From Boswellia sacra (Eukaryota > Streptophyta > Magnoliopsida > Sapindales > Burseraceae), in NCBI GenBank assembly GCA_013180625.2, contig SNVD02004302.1, forward strand, positions 1 through 64,000: 64,000 bases of DNA, written 5' to 3'. This document shows, piece by piece, positions 57,043 to 64,000 of this stretch; position 1 is the stretch's first letter; the number at the start of each line of letters is the position of its first letter. A model generated the notes under the pieces. It was not told where the DNA came from and did not search any database. It saw nothing but the letters and a program-made list of their open reading frames with translations. The position numbers and the translations under genes are program-made.

Positions 57043-57265
57043 TGTTGAAATTAGATGTTTCTGGATTTGATTGAGAGCAAACTTGATTCACAACTTCCTC
57101 ATTCGTTCTCTGTTTCTTCTTATTCACTTAATTGTTTTACAAGACTGTTATTATATACAATTAACAGACTTAACAGAATATTAACAAACTTAACAACATT
57201 TGAAGCAATTGACTAAATTGTCCCTAATCTGCTGATTTACAAAACTACCCTTAGTATTGTTAACA
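57043..57265 (-). repeat. copia 5' LTR, 223 bp
   Basis: It equals the 3' LTR except for scattered base changes and an extra 21 bases (near 57168-57190) that repeat AACAGACTTAACA-like sequence. Confidence 0.95.
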
Positions 57266-57270
57266 GTCAG

Positions 57271-58262
57271 TCATAGTCCTATTTTTATGCTTTTACGTTC
57301 TTTAAGTTGTTGCTGAAATGCAGATATAAATGCTATTATAGATTGAATAAAATATCTAAATTTTTTTTCTCTGTTTAGTGTGTCATAATCACTTTATGTT
57401 AGAGAGCTCCTAACTGTATTATTAGTATTACGTAAAACGTATCAGAGATTATAATAGTGGTATTAGAGTTAAAGTTAGTTAATAAGAGTCATATTAGGAG
57501 TCACAACAGGAAAAAAAGGGTTTGAGAGTTACTTTTGTCATAGAAGTAGATATGGCTTGCGAGAATTATATATAACCTGTAATTTTTTTGCTTCAATGAT
57601 CACTATAATCATTAGAGTATGTTGATGAAGAATTATTTTATGTCGAAGAAATATTGGTAGGTTGTGGCTATTGGAATAGATGAACCGGCAGTTGGGATAA
57701 CTCTGATTGAAATGTAGGAAGCAAAGCTCTAGTCACTACCACAAAACAAGCATTTAACGATTAATAAAAGTTACTGTTAAATTGATATAATGACTTAAAT
57801 AGATGTGTCGTTGATCTATGATCCATGTAAATTTTTCAATGGCATAAAAATCAAAGCTGTAAGCTTTACTGTTAAAACAATTTTATGACTAAAAATATGA
57901 GCCGTTTATTCTCCCTTTTTTAGAATTCACCACTTAGCCATTATAAATAAAATTTTGAATTTAATGACAAATATAATGGGTCATTAAAAAATTTATAATA
58001 GCAAATAATGTTATGCCATAGAAATAGATAAATATTTTAATGTTTTTAATTCTAAACTAGTTACATTTTTGTTTAAATGAGTTTCAAATTTAAAATTTCA
58101 TAAACTTAAATGACATGACATTACAATAATTAAACCCTTTTAATTTTTTTCTTTAAAATTGTACACATAAAATTGGACTAGATAATTTTATATAACTATG
58201 CATAATTTGTTAACAACACTTGGAAAAATCTTCAAAGTTCAATTACATAATACAATTGGGGA
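57271..58262. other. older copia LTR relic (right part) and possible CACTA end
   Basis: 57271-57460 is the right part of the LTR relic described at 52207; TGGTATTAGAG at 57462-57472 looks like a decayed Met primer site. From 57736 the sequence CACTACCACAAAACAAGC, followed by ATTTAACGATTAATAAAAG and other short ACTGTTAAA repeats, resembles the end of a CACTA transposon. I could not find the opposite end. The rest is AT-rich without a gene. Confidence 0.3.
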
Positions 58263-58499
58263 AAAAAAAAGTTAGCGTCTAGTCATGAGCCAATGTTGAA
58301 AACATTCTTCCAAGATGGTATAATTACCTTTCTCTCCAATAATATTTTCTTCAATTGAGCTTCAAGTCCCTGAAAAATGAGAAAAAAATTATATTTCAAA
58401 AAATTTATAAAAAATGTCAAAGGTATAAACATAATATTCAACCTAAACAAAAAATTTAGTGAATACTATAAGTTCTAGAAATATGTAGTTATAAATAAT

Positions 58500-59328
58500 A
58501 TAACAGTAAAATGTAATGTAAATCAACACAGGAGGATTTTACGCGGTTCAATTATAAAACCTATATCCACGGACAGCTTTAAAGCTGCAATTCACTAAGT
58601 TCTTGTTTATACAATCTTTAGTATCGTTTACAGTGCTAACTCACTCTCACACACTGACCTAATCTTTGTAAAACAAAATCTCACCAAGATCTTAAACTCT
58701 AGTGGTACTGCTCACAGATAACTTAACAACGCACTATTAAGTAAATCATAACCACGACGTCTGACACTGAATTACATAAACACTTAACTCGCAAGTTCTC
58801 TCAAGTGTATACTAACTCAGACAGACCTAATCAAAGATTCATGCATGATTACAAGATCTCATATATGAATAAAACACTCATAAAATAAAATCAATGAAGC
58901 ATTCCAATTTGCGTTTGAAGCTCTCTTCTTAATCCTTGGAACACCGTAACATAGACTCACTCAACTTACATATATATGTCATAATGTTATATATATATAT
59001 ATATATATACTGGATGCCTGATCAAAATCTCCTTAAAATTTTATAAAAATCCTAATCAAACTCTATTAGGATAAAGACAAATATAATAGGAAGTGATATA
59101 AATAACTCCAAAAGGAATTAGAACACAAATAAATATTCTTCTATTTTCACTAGAATACATTAAATAATGTCCTAATCTAAGAGGATTTTTATTATGAATC
59201 AAATACTTCTTAAAATATACCTTCTAAAAATAGTAAAATAAGAAACAATATAATATTCTTGTTTTATCACAAGTTGGTCAAAATTATCATGTGCATGACA
59301 CATGCAATTGTGTCACATGTTGACACCA
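58500..59328 (-). repeat. 3' LTR of a second SIRE-like element, left edge uncertain
   Basis: On the minus strand an LTR-like start TGGTGTCAACATGTGAC at 59328 is preceded by a purine-rich GCCAAAAAATGGGAAATT. It contains AACCGCGTAAAATCC and GTCCGTGGATATAGG (58530-58580), a motif pair frequent near the 3' end of such LTRs. An (AT)n tract is at 58988-59009. The left end (CA on the minus strand) cannot be placed. Confidence 0.5.
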
Positions 59329-59827
59329 ATAATTTCCCATTTTTTGGCAAATTGTGATGAAAACACCACACTATTTATGATCAAAGAAAAAAAAACACTT
59401 AGAGATAAGTGAGACATATCTATAAGCAATCACGATCTAGTAAACAAAAATATCATGCTTAAAGAAATAACAATAGTATGCAGTTACAAAGCATATAACA
59501 TAATAAGGTCTGAATGTGTATATCCTGCAAAACACCACAAAGTGAAGTTGACAAACTTGTCAAACAACACGTCAACCAAAGCATGATCAGAGTAAATAAC
59601 AAAAACATACATCAAATGAAAATAGTTCGAATGCATACAAATCATAAAAAGTCCTTACTCCCCCTTACTTCTTACATGCTACCCTTGAGAGAAAGAAGCA
59701 ACAAAATATCAAACAGAATTAGAATTAACAGTATCAAATCAAAATAGAAAACTGAATAGACATAGAAAAAATAAAGTTATATCAGAAACCTCATTCTCCC
59801 CCTTGATTTCAGGCCAAGTTGTCAAAG
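59329..59827 (-). other. untranslated 3' region with polypurine-like tracts
   Basis: No gene. GGGGGAG-type purine tracts occur on the minus strand at about 59660 (AAGTAAGGGGGAGTAAGG) and 59797 (AATCAAGGGGGAGAATG). SIRE-type elements carry such tracts near the 3' LTR. Confidence 0.5.
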
Positions 59828-61563
59828 CTAACTCGGTCGTGGAGACTTGCAAATAGGTGGGAAAGAAGAACTGTTAAAGCGCTTCTTAAACCTTCCAGCT
59901 TTCATTTTGTACCGTTTGCCAGTAGTAGTGGGTGTAGGCTGCTCAGTGGGCATAGGAGCGGGCTGTGCTTCAGTTGTCTCTGAGGAAGTGGCAGTGACTT
60001 TAGCCACAATCTTACAAATTTTCTTATCAAGGCGATCAACACTGGTTTCTGTTATCTGCAACTCAACAGTAAGGTGTTGTGAAAGTACCAGTGATTCTAC
60101 TACAAGTGTATATGGTAATGGTGTGCAGTTGTGTCTGTTGCAGGAGGTGGGTTCCCGAGTGTATCTGACAAGGACTCATCCCTCAGTTTTGGAGCTGTTG
60201 ATTCAATTTTCTTCTTCCTCTTGTCAGATGTTTTCTTCACCACTTAACCTTCTTCTTTTCCTTCAACTCAGTTCCCTTTGCTTTCTTCTTGAATTTCTTT
60301 TTCTTCCTCTTTTCTGCTGTTATATCTATCTCAACAGAAGGTTGTTCAGCTTGATATTCTGTAGGTATTGACTTAGCTGCTTCAGGTAGTGGTGCATCAG
60401 TCTCTGGCATGTGCTCAGCAGATTGCTCAAGAACCACATTTTCAGTTTTCATGGGCTGTGGTTCTTCTGCTGTACCAAATTGTCCTGCAAGCTTTGCCTC
60501 CAAAACAGACTGTGTTGCTTTGATGTTGTCAAGATAGAATTGATCAAAGCAAGTTGTTCTTCTACATTGCTCATGGGATTTTTTCGGACTCTCCTTGGTT
60601 TTGGTTCAGGTGCAAGTAGATCAGATTTATCATGCAAGCGATGAAGAAATCCTTTTATGATGAATTTAGACAAAATTTAAGTGTGTTCTTTGGGGCTAAT
60701 GGGAATACCATTTTGTGCTAAAATACCTTGAATTAAACAAGGAAAAACAAACAAATGGTAGTCAAATTTATATGGAGTAATCTGAACAATCATTCTATAA
60801 ACCAATAAAACAAAATTAATAGGTCTATTGGTCCCCAAATAGAACAAAAACTTCACTCTATCTTCCCGGACTTGGTTTTGGTGTGATGAGAGAAACCAGT
60901 TAAATTGTGCAATTTTATGCAGCACCTTTACTTTTTTTTGAGATATTGTTGGTCAATTCCATCTCTTGAATTCCAATCTATGTCCCCTCAACCAGTCAAC
61001 TCCTTAATCACGACTACCATATCAAAATTTTCATCCAACGAATGCAAACTACCGATTGGTATATCAAAGAATGTGTTTATGACGTTCAGTGAGAATTTCA
61101 CAAACTTTCCTGTACAATACACTTTGTGATAATGATAACTTTTCGGATCATCAATGGAAGTAGTGATATATGCATAGAATTCTTGAATTGAAGATTTCAC
61201 AGGGGGTAGGAAGTTGTTTACCATTCGAGTCCAGTATACAAACTCAAGAAGCTCACTCAAACCATAGTTGTTGAAGTCAGTCAGCTTTACTGGTCTTTCC
61301 ATCTGTAACTTCCTCTTTGATGTATACTTCAAGAATTTCTGCTTAATGGCTGCTGTGAGGAATTTGTTAAACTTTGGTTTCACCTTGTCTTTCATCTTCT
61401 TGACTGGAATCAACCTGTCTTCACTCATAACAGCATCAATCGGGATCTCTACATGAGGTTGTTACGAATGAGACTACTGTATACTGTCGCTACAGTTGTA
61501 ACGAGAGTCATTTTGAGAAGATGAGGAACTGTTGGTCTTTGAAGAATCAGAAGTCATTGCCAT
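59828..61563 (-). pseudogene. extra ORF between pol and 3' LTR of the SIRE-like element, broken
   Basis: A Met at 61563 (minus) begins MAMTSDSSKTNSSSSS; two stops follow, then 146 open codons from 61428. This part (RMVNNFLPPVKSSIQEFYAY, VYCTGKFVKFSLNVINTFFD) resembles the 'putative plant transposon protein' domain: ..V..FY......V..RGK.V.FS...IN..F. Further frames continue to 59828 with a Lys-rich, basic segment (KRKKKKFKKKAKG) and a Pro/Thr-rich end. It stands where SIRE elements carry an extra, often 'env-like' ORF, but I see no clear membrane or fusion signals. Its function is unknown. Confidence 0.6.
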
Positions 61564-62399
61564 TGTTAGGTTTTCAAGACTGTAAAAGTTTCTCAGAATA
61601 GAGAGAAGCAAGACAAGAGAGTGTGGAGAAACTGTTGTTTGAGTATAGTATGAACAGAAAATACCCTAACTATTTTCGTGATATACTTGGCTAAAATATA
61701 TTTTTGTTTCCCACAAAATTTATTTTTAAATCATTTTCCAAAAACAACTTAATAAATATCATTAATGAACAAGAAATCAAAATTTGATTTCCATTAAAAC
61801 AAGGAATTCTAATAGAGTTAGGATTCTCGCCACTAAAGTTTCTCCCCCTCAATTCAATAAGGCTGACATGGCATTTTGACACATAGACACACAAGAAAAG
61901 TTAAATTTCAGATAGGCACAAAGAGCATCATATGATATGAAAAACAGTTAAATTTAACATAACAGCAATATCTGAACATCATATGAATCATTCTAAGAAA
62001 GCGTATTTCAGAGTTGTTTATTTTTTTTTTTCACATGAAAGCTATTTTCATTTATCTTTTCAATTGATTGAGATGTCAAAAATATTATTTTGACATATTC
62101 TGAATTAATCACATTGGATTATGAATACAGTAGCTTTCACACAATATAGAGGTAGCTCTTTTCATTTAAGTGGGTGACCTCAACATATTTCTTAGATACC
62201 CTGAGGTTACTCTCAATGATGGCTTTCACACATCATATATTGGTAGCCCTCTCTGTATTTTTTCTTTTAAACCAGTATCTTATCATTCACATAATTTTTA
62301 TATTACATCTCACGCATGCTAAATTAGAAGAAAACTTATGATATTGCAAATATAATTAACATAACAGCAAGCTGTGTTTATTCAAATAACTGACAGATA
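61564..62399 (-). other. spacer between pol and the extra ORF
   Basis: No gene seen. A purine tract GAATTGAGGGGGAGAAAC lies on the minus strand at 61856-61839. The block GGTAGC(T/C)C with TTTCACACA is repeated near 62133-62165 and 62222-62255. Confidence 0.5.
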
Positions 62400-63075
62400 T
62401 CTAAGGCTTTTCTTAGATTCTTAAATCTTGTTGTATCCAATGCCTTAGTGAACAAGTAAGCTAATTGTTTATCAGTGGAGATGTGTTCAATGTGTATCAC
62501 CTTAGACTCTACATGTTCCCTTATAAAATGGTATCTTATATCAATGTGTTTTGTTCTAGAATGTTGAACATGATTTTTGGAAATTTTATATCACTAGTAT
62601 TATCACAAAATATAGTTAGAGGTTTTTGTTCAATATCATAATCACTCAACATTTGCTTCGTCCACAGTAGTTGTGTGCAACAACTTCTTGCTGCTATGTA
62701 ATTAGCTTTAGCAGTAGACAAATAAATAGAATTCTGCTTTTTGCTGTGCTAAAAGACTAAGTTAGTACTAAGATAAAAACATCCTCCTGATGTACTTTTT
62801 CTGTCATCTGCATTTCCTGCCTAGTCAGCATCATTAAACCCTGCAAGATAATCATTTGTATCTTTAGAAAACTAGATACTATAATCATGGGTTCCATGTA
62901 CATACCTGATGATTCTCTTAGCTGTTGTCGGATGTGATTCTTTAGGATTTGCTAAAATCTTGCACAAAGTCCTACACTAAAGCACAAGTCTGGTCTACTT
63001 GCTGTGAGGTACAATAAACTGTAATGATGCTTCTATACAAACTTGTATCAATCTCTTTTCCTGCATTGTTTTTTT
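62400..63075 (-). pseudogene. SIRE-like RNase H, broken
   Basis: From 62721 the frame reads STAKANYIAARSCCTQLLW, MLSDYDIE and [10 protein letters not shown], the final RNase H motifs (CDN with the catalytic Asp), with a one-base loss after DI. Upstream the ADFAG(N)ADDRKSTSG-type motif is recognisable at 62760-62850 with stops. The end of pol ([22 protein letters not shown]) lies at 62440-62560 in another frame. Confidence 0.8.
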
Positions 63076-64000
63076 TTAAAATTTTAGGTTAATACTGATA
63101 GGAGTTTTCATTTGTTTTGCATTCTCAAGCCCAAATTTCTTTACAAGATTTTTAGCATATTTTGATTGAGATATGAATATCCCATCATTCATTTGTTTAA
63201 CTTGCAATCGAAGAAAGAAATTTAATTCTCCTACCATGCTCATCTCAAACTCTTCCTGCATCAACTTAACAAACTCATTAGTTTTGCTTTTGTTAGTTGA
63301 TCCAAAGACAATGTCATCGACATATATTTGAGCAACAATAAAATAGTTAGATGCATGTTTGATAAACAAAATCTTATCATTGATGGCTCTTTTATAACCT
63401 CTGTTGATCAAAAAATTTGTCAACCTTTCATACCAAGCTCTAGGAGCTTGTTTCAATCCATACAAAGCTTTATGCAATCTGTACACAAAATCAGGATGTT
63501 TAGGATCTTCAAAACCCTTAGGTTGTTAAACAAAAACTTCTTCATTGAGATAGCCATTTAGAAAGGTTATTTTAACATCCATTTGGTACAACTTAAAATC
63601 AAGCAAACAAGCAATTGCAAGTAGTAATCTGATTGGCTTAAGTCTAGCTACTGTTGTAAAGGTTTCATCAAAGTCTATGCCTTCTATTTAAGTGTAACCT
63701 TGTGCTACTAGCCTAGCCTTGTTTCTTAATACTTGACCATTTTCATTAGTTTTATTTTTGAATATCCATTTAGTTTCAATGACATTTGCATTTTCTGGTC
63801 TAGGAACTAATTCTCATACTTCATTTCTTTTAAAGTAATTAAGTTCATCTTGCATTGCCTGAATCCAAACATCTTCTTTTAAAGCTTCTTTCACAATTTT
63901 TGGTTCAACTAATGAAACATAACATGCAAATCTTACCTAATTCCTTACCTTGCTCCTGGTTTTCATCATGCCATCTAGTGTTCCAATGATAGAGTTGGTA
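63076..64000 (-). pseudogene. SIRE-like reverse transcriptase, broken, runs off right edge
   Basis: From 63486 it is open for 136 codons: [18 protein letters not shown], the catalytic YVDDIVFGST and MVGELNFFLRLQVKQM. Upstream (63487-63990) the frame has stops but shows [36 protein letters not shown] and FVxQPKGFED in order. It resembles the element at 1-6166 in motif style but not in detail. The rest of pol and gag lies beyond the window. Confidence 0.88.

Larger units (their letters stand above)
52349..57265 (-). mobile_element. full-length Ty1/copia element with short LTRs, 4917 bp
   Basis: Two near-identical LTRs of 202 and 223 bp (52349-52550, 57043-57265) and a perfect 5-bp duplication GTCAG (52344-52348, 57266-57270). 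On the minus strand follow primer site, gag, protease, integrase, RT and RNase H. Few stops and frameshifts interrupt the polyprotein, so it is younger than the other elements here. Short LTRs and the RPDISYAVNKLSQF motif suggest the Ale/Retrofit side of copia, a tentative call. Confidence 0.95.

Noticed and set aside
59847..60371. 174-codon plus-strand frame with hydrophobic stretches
   Set aside because: It is antisense to the Lys/Glu-rich minus-strand extra ORF; Lys codons reversed give Leu/Phe, which mimics membrane segments.

Overview
The window is nuclear DNA from a flowering plant, most likely a eudicot. It is AT-rich, and almost every recognisable coding trace belongs to a plant transposable element: Ty1/copia and Ty3/gypsy retrotransposons primed by initiator-Met or other tRNAs, a Mutator-like element, hAT-like and Tourist-like MITEs. 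The one host gene that looks intact is a two-exon cytochrome P450 of CYP76A type at 48414-50254. I see no tRNA or rRNA gene, no CRISPR array and nothing bacterial. The species cannot be named from the sequence alone.

Layout. (1) 1-6166: the 5' half of a SIRE-like copia element on the minus strand, cut by the left edge, with a 1.7 kb LTR. It is inserted in the LTR of an older gypsy element. (2) 6167-20620: a palimpsest of Tat/Ogre-type gypsy fragments in both orientations: three minus-strand LTRs in a row with gag, integrase and spacer remnants, then plus- and minus-strand leaders facing each other. (3) 20621-23462: no gene recognised. (4) 23463-45582: one broken Mutator-like element (MULE), expanded to 22 kb by nested insertions. 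Its terminal inverted repeats are at 23463-25040 (split by an Athila-like solo LTR) and 45425-45582. Its transposase gene (32550-35506, +) faces a small GRF zinc-finger gene (36010-36417, -). Inside it lie a Tat-like element (25808-32486) carrying a hAT-like MITE, and a chromovirus-like gypsy (36593-45107) carrying a second hAT-like element and a SIRE solo LTR. (5) 45583-52348: the P450 gene with flanks that hold small MITEs and a frameshifted fragment of a CHMP1/VPS46 (ESCRT-III) gene. (6) 52349-57265: a full-length copia element on the minus strand with short LTRs and a perfect 5-bp target duplication, inside an older copia LTR relic. (7) 57266-64000: a possible CACTA end, then a second SIRE-like element on the minus strand, cut by the right edge, with an extra ORF between pol and its 3' LTR.

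As a system, the most interesting object is the MULE with two convergent genes (transposase plus GRF zinc finger) between long inverted repeats. It is now dead, because the transposase and the zinc finger both have stops and lost zinc ligands. The clean target-site duplications of the later insertions let the order of events be read: MULE first, then the LTR elements, then the MITEs and solo LTR. The P450 is probably the only product of this window made by the plant for itself, an ER-bound monooxygenase of specialised metabolism.
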